Assembly (NCBI GenBank): GCA_009377745.1
Contig: WHTK01000004.1
Coordinates: 1 to 64,000 of the forward strand
DNA: 64,000 nt
Source: Dehalococcoidia bacterium
GTDB taxonomy: Bacteria; Chloroflexota; Dehalococcoidia; DSTF01; WHTK01
Direction: 5' to 3'
The notes beneath the pieces were generated by a model. It was not told the DNA's origin. It ran no database searches and saw only the letters and a list, made by a program, of their open reading frames with translations. This document shows positions 43,848-50,568 of this stretch, one piece after another. The position numbers and the translations under genes were made by a program. Every line of letters begins with the position of its first letter. Within the stretch, counting starts at the first letter, position 1.

Positions 43848-44223
43848 CGGTCCGTCCCTGCCCGATGAGGCCCTCATTGCCAAAGACAAACCCAGGAGCC
43901 ACGCCCGCCGTATTCGCCGGCCGGACCCGCGACGGTTCTACGGCGAGGCGTTGAGTAAAGCCGAACGCTTGGACCTGCCGGCGGCGCTAAAGATCGAGGG
44001 CATGGATGAGGAGATCGCCGTGCTGCGGCTAAGGCTGCGCACGGCGATCGAAGAGCGGCCGGACGACATCGAGCTGATGTTCAGGGGCATTGGCCTGATC
44101 GTCAGGACGGTGGCGGCGCGCTATCGCCTCTCCAAGCAGGCTGAACGCGACCTGGACTCTAGCCTGGCCGGCGTTGTCCGGACCCTGGGCGACCTGTTGC
44201 CGGGAGGGCTCATCGATGAGTGA
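43840..44223 (+). CDS. Small helical protein upstream of terminase (possible small-terminase role)
   Basis: 127 residues, ATG 43840. Basic N-terminal third (DKPRSHARRIRRPDPRRFYG), then helices IEGMDEEIAVLRLRLRTAIE and LMFRGIGLIVRTVAARYRLS. No membrane segment. Position, size and helical character fit a terminase small subunit or DNA-recognition factor, but I see no confident HTH. It overlaps its neighbours on both sides (8 nt each). Confidence 0.6.
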   Translation: MISGPSLPDEALIAKDKPRSHARRIRRPDPRRFYGEALSKAERLDLPAALKIEGMDEEIAVLRLRLRTAIEERPDDIELMFRGIGLIVRTVAARYRLSKQAERDLDSSLAGVVRTLGDLLPGGLIDE

Positions 44224-44431
44224 GAGGTCATCGGCGTTGGAGGCTGAGATCGGCCGCGTTGTGCAGCGCACCCGGCGGATAGGCGCGGAGGCGGCCTTTC
44301 GCGCCGCCATCGAGGAGCGGCTACGCGGCCTGGAATCAGAGATGAGCGAGGTGAAGTCGCGGCTGAACGGGCTGCTGTTCTTCATCGCCAGCACGGTCAT
44401 CGCGCAGGTCGTACTGAGGATCTGGGCGTGA
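44216..44431 (+). CDS. Coiled-coil plus membrane-anchor protein, XhlA-like
   Basis: 71 residues from ATG 44216 with GGGAGGG upstream. A charged amphipathic coil (AAIEERLRGLESEMSEVKSR) is followed by one C-terminal membrane helix (LLFFIASTVIAQVVLRIW). This is the layout of XhlA-type phage lysis accessory proteins. Overlaps terminase by 4 nt. The lysis role is inferred from layout only. Confidence 0.65.
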   Translation: MSERSSALEAEIGRVVQRTRRIGAEAAFRAAIEERLRGLESEMSEVKSRLNGLLFFIASTVIAQVVLRIWA

Positions 44432-45930
44432 TGCTTGCTAAAGGTGCGAGGGGCGCCTCCAACGCGGTGTCCACCGCCCAGATTGATCTGAAGGTGGCGT
44501 CCATCCCCAGCCGCCCGGTCCCCACATCACAGGGCCCGGCGTCCGGAAGGCCCGGGAAGACGGCAGCGGGTCTCAAATCGCCGTTGAGGCCTTATCAGCG
44601 CCAGGCGGCGCGGGCCATTGTCGATAGCGTGCTGCGGCGCAAGGGGCTGTCGTTCTCGGTGGAGATCGCGCGGCAGGGCGGCAAGAACGAGCTTTCGGCC
44701 CGCATCGAGCTGCTGCTGCTGGCGACGCATCTCCATCGAGACATCACCTCGATCAAGGCGGCGCCGACGCTGCGGCCCCAGGCGCTAATCAGCCTGCAAC
44801 GGCTCTGGGAGCGGGTGCAGGACGCCGGTCTCGACGCCTGGGCAACGAAGGAGAACGGCAACGCTGTCCGGCTGGGGCGCGCGCGGCAGCTCTTCCTCTC
44901 GGCGGAGCCCAACAGCAACGTCGTCGGCCACACCGCAGGTCTCCTTCTGGAGATCGATGAAGCCCAGGACGTGGACACGGACAAGTTCGACAAGGAATTC
45001 CGGCCGATGGCTGCCAGCACAGGCGCCACCACCGTCTTCTATGGCACGGCCTGGGACGACGCCAACCTGCTGGAGCGCGCCAAGCAAACGCACCTGGAGC
45101 AGGAACGCCGCGACGGCATCCGGCGTCACTTCGAGTACGACTGGCAGGTGGTGGCGGCGAGCAACCCGGATTACGGACGCTACGTCCTCGGCGAGCGCGA
45201 GCGGCTGGGCGCCGAGCACCCGCTATTCCTCACGCAGTACAGCCTGCGGACGCTGCCGGGGGCGGGCAGGCTGCTGGGCCCGGCTCAGCTATCGCTGCTG
45301 CGCGGGTCGCATGCGGCCCTGGCTGGGCCGGTGGCGGGCGAAACCTACGTGGCGGGGCTGGACCTCGCGGGCGAGGCGTCGCGGCCGGGGAGCGAGGCCG
45401 GGCACGACGCCACGGTGCTGACCATCGGCCGGGTGCGCGAGCCGGAAGCCGGTAGCCCCCTGGCCGAGAGCAGCGTCGAGGTGGTGCGGCACTACGCCTG
45501 GACCGGCGTGGCGCACACGGAGATATACGGCGCCCTCGTGTCGCTGCTGCGTGACACGTGGCGGGTGCAGCGTCTCTGCGTCGATGCGACCGGTATCGGT
45601 GAGCCGGTTGCCGCCTTCCTGACCAAGGGGCTGGGCGGCGGGCGTGTCGAGGCCGTGAAGCTCAGCTCCGAGACCAAGTCGAGTTTGGGCTTCGAGCTGC
45701 TGTCAGCCGTTAACGGCGGCCGGCTAAGGCTTTACGAGGCCGTGTCAGCCGAGTGCTGGCGGCAGCTGGAGCGCTGTCGCGCCGTCTACCGGCCGAACCG
45801 GACGCTGAGCTACTTCGTCGAGGCGCGCGACGGCCACGACGACTACGTGATCAGCCTGGCGCTGGCGTGGGCCGCCGCGTCGGGAGCGGGGCCGCGACGC
45901 GCCCGCGGCCGGAGCGATGGATTGATCTGA
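44428..45930 (+). CDS. Phage terminase large subunit (DNA-packaging ATPase/nuclease)
   Basis: 500 residues. ATPase domain: SPLRPYQRQAARAIVDSVLR, the Walker-A-like VEIARQGGKNELSARIE, Walker B LLLEIDEAQDV (about residues 170-180) and the coupling-motif region TTVFYGTAWDD. RNase-H-like nuclease domain: first Asp in YVAGLDLAGE, second in CVDATGIGEP and third in DGHDDYVISLALAWA. All catalytic positions look present, so the protein is probably functional. GTG 44428 (GAGGA 7 nt upstream) or ATG 44431 can start it. Residues about 19-36 are encoded by a repeat (44481-44533) that recurs at the gene's end. Confidence 0.9.
   Translation: MMLAKGARGASNAVSTAQIDLKVASIPSRPVPTSQGPASGRPGKTAAGLKSPLRPYQRQAARAIVDSVLRRKGLSFSVEIARQGGKNELSARIELLLLATHLHRDITSIKAAPTLRPQALISLQRLWERVQDAGLDAWATKENGNAVRLGRARQLFLSAEPNSNVVGHTAGLLLEIDEAQDVDTDKFDKEFRPMAASTGATTVFYGTAWDDANLLERAKQTHLEQERRDGIRRHFEYDWQVVAASNPDYGRYVLGERERLGAEHPLFLTQYSLRTLPGAGRLLGPAQLSLLRGSHAALAGPVAGETYVAGLDLAGEASRPGSEAGHDATVLTIGRVREPEAGSPLAESSVEVVRHYAWTGVAHTEIYGALVSLLRDTWRVQRLCVDATGIGEPVAAFLTKGLGGGRVEAVKLSSETKSSLGFELLSAVNGGRLRLYEAVSAECWRQLERCRAVYRPNRTLSYFVEARDGHDDYVISLALAWAAASGAGPRRARGRSDGLI
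44481..44533 (+). repeat. Cassette repeat, copy 1 (inside the terminase 5' end)
   Basis: About 53 nt beginning GATTGATCTGAAGGTGGCGT and ending CCCCACATCACAGG. Aligns well with copy 2 at 45920-45973 and with the inverted copy at 46362-46411. Here it is translated as part of the terminase N-terminus. Confidence 0.7.
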
Positions 45931-45973
45931 AGGGTGGTGTCCACCCCATGCCCTGCAACCCCCACACCACAGG
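45920..45973 (+). repeat. Cassette repeat, copy 2 (over the terminase stop)
   Basis: 54 nt from GATTGATCTGAAGGGTGGTG to CCCCCACACCACAGG. The terminase TGA (45928-45930) lies inside it. GTGGTGT and ACACCAC can form a 7-bp stem, and GGGTGG-TGT-CCACCC a competing smaller hairpin. Confidence 0.75.
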
Positions 45974-46008
45974 ATGGGCAGTGACCCTCAACGAGAGGAG
46001 GAAATGAC

Positions 46009-46338
46009 ATGGTAGCCCTACAAAACAGACCGCCTTCCTATTTGCGGCAACCCGTCATCGGAGACGAGGAGCTGCCGCGGCCGGCCCGGCGAGACGCGCT
46101 GCCGGAGCACACCCATTACGCCGATACCGGCTGTGACCTGCACCCGAGCTGCCTGACTTGCCCGCTGGTGCGCTGCCGCTACGACGAGCCCGGTGGCGCC
46201 CGCCGCCTCCTGAGTGAGGACCGCGACCGGACGATGCTGGAGCTACAGCGATCGCACGTGCCGATCAACTCGATTGCGGCCCGGTTTGGCATCTCACGCC
46301 GCACCGTCTTCCGGGTGCTGGCGCGGCACCGAAGTTAG
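46009..46338 (+). CDS. Cys-cluster helix-turn-helix protein of the phage-like cassette
   Basis: 109 residues; AGGAGG upstream of ATG 46009. The middle carries TGCDLHPSCLTCPLVRCRYD, four cysteines that could bind zinc or an Fe-S cluster. The C-terminus is a helix-turn-helix (SHVPINSIAARFGISRRTVF, then RVLARHR). Probably a DNA-binding regulator or recognition factor. It lies between terminase and portal, where phages often encode small DNA-binding proteins. Confidence 0.75.
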   Translation: MVALQNRPPSYLRQPVIGDEELPRPARRDALPEHTHYADTGCDLHPSCLTCPLVRCRYDEPGGARRLLSEDRDRTMLELQRSHVPINSIAARFGISRRTVFRVLARHRS

Positions 46339-46361
46339 GCAGGCCGATTACGAGTAGGGTT

Positions 46362-46411
46362 CCTGTGGTGTGGGTGTGGGGACGGCTGGAGGGAGGACAC
46401 CACTTTCAGAT
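46362..46411 (-). repeat. Cassette repeat, copy 3 (inverted, before the portal gene)
   Basis: The reverse complement runs ATCTGAAAGTGGTGTCC through CCCACACCACAGG, matching copies 1 and 2. It ends 12 nt before the portal start and brings GTGGTGT/ACACCAC arms able to form a hairpin. Confidence 0.7.
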
Positions 46412-46423
46412 GAGGAGGAGCAG

Positions 46424-47803
46424 ATGACCAGTCCGCCCGCTACCGCCAACCAGAGCGTCATAGAGCAGCTGACGCGCCTCGATAGCCAGCGTCTGCGCGC
46501 CTACCGCGAGAACCTGGCGTTCTATCGCGGGCAGCAATGGCCGGCCCAGGCGCGCCGCCGGGAGCGGCGGCTGGTCTTCAACTACGCCAGGGCGATGATC
46601 GACAAGACAGCGTCTTACCTGACGGCGGGCATGAGCTGCGTCGTGGATGAGGAAGACGGGACGCAAGAAGCGCGGGAGCGGGCTCGGCAGGCCGAGAAGG
46701 CCCTGCGCCAGGTCTATGAGGCCAACAACCTGGCCCAGCTCGACTTCGATGCCGAGATCGACGCCTCGATCCTGGGCGATGGCGCCTTCAAGGTGACCTG
46801 GGACCCGGACGAACGCCGGATACGAGTCTCTTCGCCGGACGTGCAGGGGCTATTCGCCTGGTGGCTGGGCGACGACGTGACGCGGCTCTGGCGGGTCGCC
46901 AGCCGCTACTACCTCTCGGACGAGGAGGCCACGCTGCTCTACGGCGAGGCGGTCCCGCGGCGGACGCAGCGTCATGGCGGTCGCGCCGGCGTCCCGGTGG
47001 CCAAGCAGCATAGCGTGGTCGAGGTCTGGACGCGGGAAGAGTTCGAGCTCTGGTTTGATGGCGGCCTACTTGATGCCAAGCCGAACCCCTACGGCTTCAT
47101 CCCGTTCGTGATCTTCGCCAACCTGCGCGAGCCGCATCAGTTCTGGGGCGTCAGCGATATCGAGGCCGTGCGCGAGCCGGTGCGGGAGCTGAACCGGGCG
47201 CTCTCGCAGCTCTCGATGATCCTGGAGCTGTCCGGCAATCCCGTCGCGGTTCTGGAGAACGTGACGGAGGCGCAGGACATCGCCGTGGCGCCGGGCGCGG
47301 TCTGGGAGCTACCGGAGCGGGCGCGCGCCTACTTGCTGGACCTGCTGCAGGGTGGCGGCGTGGGCCTGCACGGCGACTACGTGCAGATGATCTACCGGAC
47401 GCTGCATGACCTGGGCGAGTCGCCGCGTACCGCGTTTGGCGAGAGCCGCGGGCTGTCCGGAGTTGCGCTCAACATCGAGCTGGACCCGCTACTGAAGAAG
47501 ATCCAGCGCAAGCGCCTGCTGCGCGACGCGGCGATCAGGCGCCGCAACGAGCTGGTCCTGCGGCTACTGGAGCAGTACACCGGCGTGAGCTACGCGCCTT
47601 ACCGCTCGCGCGTAGTCTGGGGGCCGCTGTTGCCGCCGGACCGCAGCCGGCTGGTCGGCGATGAGACGCGGCTGGTGCAGGCCGGCATCCACTCGCGTCG
47701 CCGGGCTGCCAACGAGCTGGGCGTGGCCGACCCGGAGACCGAGTTTGAGCGCTGGCGCGAGGAGCGGGCGCTGCTGGTTGCTGAGGAGGAAGACGATGCT
47801 TGA
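46424..47803 (+). CDS. Phage portal protein (SPP1 gp6-like)
   Basis: 459 residues from ATG 46424 with AGGAGG upstream. YRENLAFYRGQQWPAQARRR and LVFNYARAMIDKTASYLTAG near the N-terminus, then GDGAFKVTWDPDERRIRVSS and a PNPYGFIPFVIFANLREPHQ-type stem region, and a long C-terminal helical part (LLKKIQRKRLLRDAAIRRRN). These are typical of dodecameric portals that seat the terminase on a procapsid. No capsid gene follows. Overlaps the next gene by 8 nt. Confidence 0.87.
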   Translation: MTSPPATANQSVIEQLTRLDSQRLRAYRENLAFYRGQQWPAQARRRERRLVFNYARAMIDKTASYLTAGMSCVVDEEDGTQEARERARQAEKALRQVYEANNLAQLDFDAEIDASILGDGAFKVTWDPDERRIRVSSPDVQGLFAWWLGDDVTRLWRVASRYYLSDEEATLLYGEAVPRRTQRHGGRAGVPVAKQHSVVEVWTREEFELWFDGGLLDAKPNPYGFIPFVIFANLREPHQFWGVSDIEAVREPVRELNRALSQLSMILELSGNPVAVLENVTEAQDIAVAPGAVWELPERARAYLLDLLQGGGVGLHGDYVQMIYRTLHDLGESPRTAFGESRGLSGVALNIELDPLLKKIQRKRLLRDAAIRRRNELVLRLLEQYTGVSYAPYRSRVVWGPLLPPDRSRLVGDETRLVQAGIHSRRRAANELGVADPETEFERWREERALLVAEEEDDA

Positions 47804-48137
47804 TGACACCGCGACGGCGATCGTATTGCTGCTGTTCCTCTCGGCGGCGGTAGAGCGCGGCGTGGAGGTCGTGCTCTCCGCGCTGGATGGCTGGCAGGCC
47901 CCGGCGCAGCGCCGCCTCCTGGCCGTCGGGCTCTCGGCCGCCTTGAGTGCGGCGATTGCTTTCGGATTGGAGCTCGACCTGATCGGTCCGCTGCTGAGCG
48001 AGGAAGCGCTGACTCTGACTCAGGCCCGAGCCGCCACGGCAATTGCGCTGGCCGGCGGCAGCGGCCCGGCCCACGAGCTGATCCGGCTGATCGAAGAGGC
48101 GAAGGCGCGCTTGAAGGCCGGATCGTCAGGAGCTTAG
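47796..48137 (+). CDS. Small membrane protein closing the cassette (holin-like candidate)
   Basis: 113 residues from ATG 47796, GAGGAGG upstream. Two membrane segments (AIVLLLFLSAAVERGVEVVL and LLAVGLSAALSAAIAFGLEL), then a charged C-terminal helix (ELIRLIEEAKARLKAG). Topology fits a class II holin or another phage membrane protein. The stop overlaps the convergent acyl-CoA synthetase stop by 4 nt, leaving no room for an attachment site at this end. Confidence 0.65.
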   Translation: MLDDTATAIVLLLFLSAAVERGVEVVLSALDGWQAPAQRRLLAVGLSAALSAAIAFGLELDLIGPLLSEEALTLTQARAATAIALAGGSGPAHELIRLIEEAKARLKAGSSGA

Positions 48138-49921
48138 CCGGCGGGGTTGCTGCTTTCGGCGGCGGCGAGCCACTTCTCGTAGGAGAAGTCGTAGCTCGCT
48201 TCAATGTGGCCGCGAGCGACCTTCTGCAGCGCCGTCTTGGGCAGGGGCTCGTCGCTCAATTCGATGCGGCTAACGCGCTTGTAGGCCGCCAGCTGCTTGC
48301 CAAGGCGGTCGATCTCGCCGCTTACGAGGCGGCGGAGGGCGGGCTCATCGGCGGTGGCCGCGGCCTGAGCAGCCTCCGGGTCCGGGTAGACCAGCGCGGT
48401 GACCTGAGTCTTGTCGCCGATCTTGCGGCCGAGGACGCAGATGTCGTTGAGGAGGGCGCTCTCGCGCAGCTTGTCTTCCAGCTCGTCCGGGTGGACCTTC
48501 TCGCCGGACTCGAGGACGATGACGTACTTGCTGCGGCCGGTGAGGTAGATGTTGCCGCCGGCATCGATGCGGCCGAGGTCGCCGGTGCGTAGCCAGCCGT
48601 CGAGCTTGGCGTCACCGGTGGCGTCCTCCGCCTGCCAGTAGCCCTGGAAGACGTTATCGCCGCGGACGATGACCTCGCCTTCACCGCTAACGCTGACGCG
48701 GATATCCTTCTCCGGCACGTCGATCAAGCGCACCTCGACGCCGGGGACGGCCGGCCCCACGCCGCCGGCATGGTCCTCGTAGAAGCGGCTAAAGCGGAAC
48801 TTGGAAGCCGAAAAACGCTGGACGGCGATTACCGGCGAGGCTTCCGTCATGCCCCACCCCTGCAGCAGCGGCAGGCCGAGGCTAAAGAAGTCGCGGGCGG
48901 TCTGAGGATTAAGGGCGGCGCCGCCGCTGACCAGGAAGCGCAGCTTGCCGCCGAGCGCCTTGTGAATCTTGAAGAAGACCAGCGGCCCGATGTTGATGCC
49001 GGTAAGGCGCTTGATCAATCGGCCGCGACGCTGCCAGGCTTGCAGCGTTGCCAGACGGCCCTCAGCCTCGGCGCGGGCGAGGACGTTGCGGTAGACGATC
49101 TCGAAGAGGGCAGGGACGCCAAAGAAGATCGTCGGCTTGTGCTCCTGCAGCCGGTCGCGCACCCGGCGCAGGTCGTTCTCGATGACGAAGCAGGCGCCCA
49201 CGAGCATCGGCAGGATCAGCGCGGCGATGAACGGCATGGCGTGATGCATCGGCAGGACGAGCAGGGCGCTGTCGCGCTCGCTGAAGCTCAGGGCTTCGCA
49301 GCAGGAATGGCCGTTGGCGAGGAAGTTGCGATGGCTGAGCATCACGCCCTTGGCGCCGCCGGTGGTGCCGGAGGTGTAGATCACGGCCGCGAGGTCATCC
49401 GGCGAGGGAGCCCGGCCCGGCAGCAAGCGGCGGCTCTCGGCGGTAGCCTTGAGCGCAACCCCGGCGAAGGAGAGGGCGTCGCGTCGCGGCGGCGCGTTCT
49501 TGCCGGACCGGCCGATGGCGATGACGCGCTCGACGCCGGGGATGCCGCCGCCGAGCTTCTCGATTACCCCCTCGGAGGCGACGAGGAAGCGGCTGGCGGG
49601 GCGCGTGACTTGCTCAGCGATCTCCGGCGGCTTGAGGTCGTAGTAAACCAGGACACCGGCGCCGCCGGCCAGGGCGGTCGCTAGGTAGGCGGCGATCCAC
49701 TCGATGCCGTTCTCGGCGCAGATGGCGACGCGGTCGCCGCGCTGGAGGCCGAGAGCGATTAAGCCGGCCGCGGTCTCGCTGACCAAGCGTTGTAGCTCGG
49801 CCCAGGAGATGGTATGGCGCGAACCAGCGCCACCCTCGATGTAGGCGGTGCGGTTGGGGAAGCGGCGCGCCGCCTGGGCCAGCGCCGCCGGGATTGTCAG
49901 GGGCCGTTCGAGATTATCCAT
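48134..49921 (-). CDS. AMP-forming acyl-CoA synthetase (long-chain type)
   Basis: 595 residues. ANL-family enzyme: P-loop AVIYTSGTTGGAKGVMLSHR, QGWGMTEASPVIAV (motif A5), GWLRTGDLGRIDAGGNIYLT and the hinge RSKYVIVLESGEKVHPDELE, ending with the adenylation Lys in PLPKTALQKVARGHI. Activates a fatty acid to acyl-CoA. The length and absence of a signal peptide suit a cytoplasmic or membrane-associated FadD-like enzyme. Chain-length preference unknown. Confidence 0.92.
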   Translation of the reverse strand: MDNLERPLTIPAALAQAARRFPNRTAYIEGGAGSRHTISWAELQRLVSETAAGLIALGLQRGDRVAICAENGIEWIAAYLATALAGGAGVLVYYDLKPPEIAEQVTRPASRFLVASEGVIEKLGGGIPGVERVIAIGRSGKNAPPRRDALSFAGVALKATAESRRLLPGRAPSPDDLAAVIYTSGTTGGAKGVMLSHRNFLANGHSCCEALSFSERDSALLVLPMHHAMPFIAALILPMLVGACFVIENDLRRVRDRLQEHKPTIFFGVPALFEIVYRNVLARAEAEGRLATLQAWQRRGRLIKRLTGINIGPLVFFKIHKALGGKLRFLVSGGAALNPQTARDFFSLGLPLLQGWGMTEASPVIAVQRFSASKFRFSRFYEDHAGGVGPAVPGVEVRLIDVPEKDIRVSVSGEGEVIVRGDNVFQGYWQAEDATGDAKLDGWLRTGDLGRIDAGGNIYLTGRSKYVIVLESGEKVHPDELEDKLRESALLNDICVLGRKIGDKTQVTALVYPDPEAAQAAATADEPALRRLVSGEIDRLGKQLAAYKRVSRIELSDEPLPKTALQKVARGHIEASYDFSYEKWLAAAESSNPAG

Positions 49922-49962
49922 CGCCGTTCGGGAGTATAGCCCAGGGTAGTAAAGCCAGCCTG

Positions 49963-50499
49963 TCAGGCGACGCGGCTGATACGGGTGTCTGAGAGCAGGC
50001 TAATGGAGGCGAGGTTATCGCGGTTAAGCAGTACGACACTCAACTCAAGCGGGTCAACGTCCGGCAGGTAGAGCGCCGCGCCCGTGATGGGAAAGAAACG
50101 TGCGAATACGGCCGGGTTCGGCCGCAGCTTGCCCGCGCCCGCCGAAACGTGAGCCGTCCCTTCGACATAGAGCGGCGGCAGCAGGAAGCCCATCTGCGCC
50201 TGCCGGGTCATGGATCGGCCGATGGCGGTGTTGAGCAGGGCGCGATGGCGCATCTGCTCGCGCGTTTCGTGGGGAATGGCTGCGAGGATGGCGCCCTTGT
50301 CGATGGCCATGATCGGGAAGTAGCGTGGCTCGTCCCCGGCGGCGATGGTCAACTTCGCCGATTCGAGCTCGAAGAGCGTATCGGGGGCGTTTAATACGTC
50401 GACGAGCCGTTTGCGCTGTTCGACCTGACGGGTCACGCCGCTTACGTGACCGCCATGCAGGTATACCTCCACCAGGAGGGGCGGCCTCGATTCACTCAT
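49963..50499 (-). CDS. Conserved hypothetical protein, possibly two related halves
   Basis: 178 residues. VEVYLHGGHVSGVTRQVEQR and DVLNAPDTLFELESAKLTIA in the first half appear loosely repeated by LPPLYVEGTAHVSAGAGKLR and RFFPITGAALYLPDVDPLEL in the second, suggesting an internal duplication of a beta-rich unit (DUF6812-like). No signal peptide or membrane segment. Function unknown. Confidence 0.65.
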   Translation of the reverse strand: MSESRPPLLVEVYLHGGHVSGVTRQVEQRKRLVDVLNAPDTLFELESAKLTIAAGDEPRYFPIMAIDKGAILAAIPHETREQMRHRALLNTAIGRSMTRQAQMGFLLPPLYVEGTAHVSAGAGKLRPNPAVFARFFPITGAALYLPDVDPLELSVVLLNRDNLASISLLSDTRISRVA

Positions 50500-50568
50500 A
50501 TCTATGATCTTCGGCGGCGAGCGGCTGCTGATTTACCCGGTAGGTCTTTCGAAAGGCTGAAAAAGGGT

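Noticed and set aside
44481-46411. The ~50-nt repeats as attachment sites
   Set aside because: Three copies, one inside terminase coding sequence and one inverted, all within rather than flanking the cassette.
43213-48137. Complete prophage
   Set aside because: No integrase, repressor, replication, capsid, tail or clear endolysin gene, and no att repeats. The right end abuts a host stop codon.
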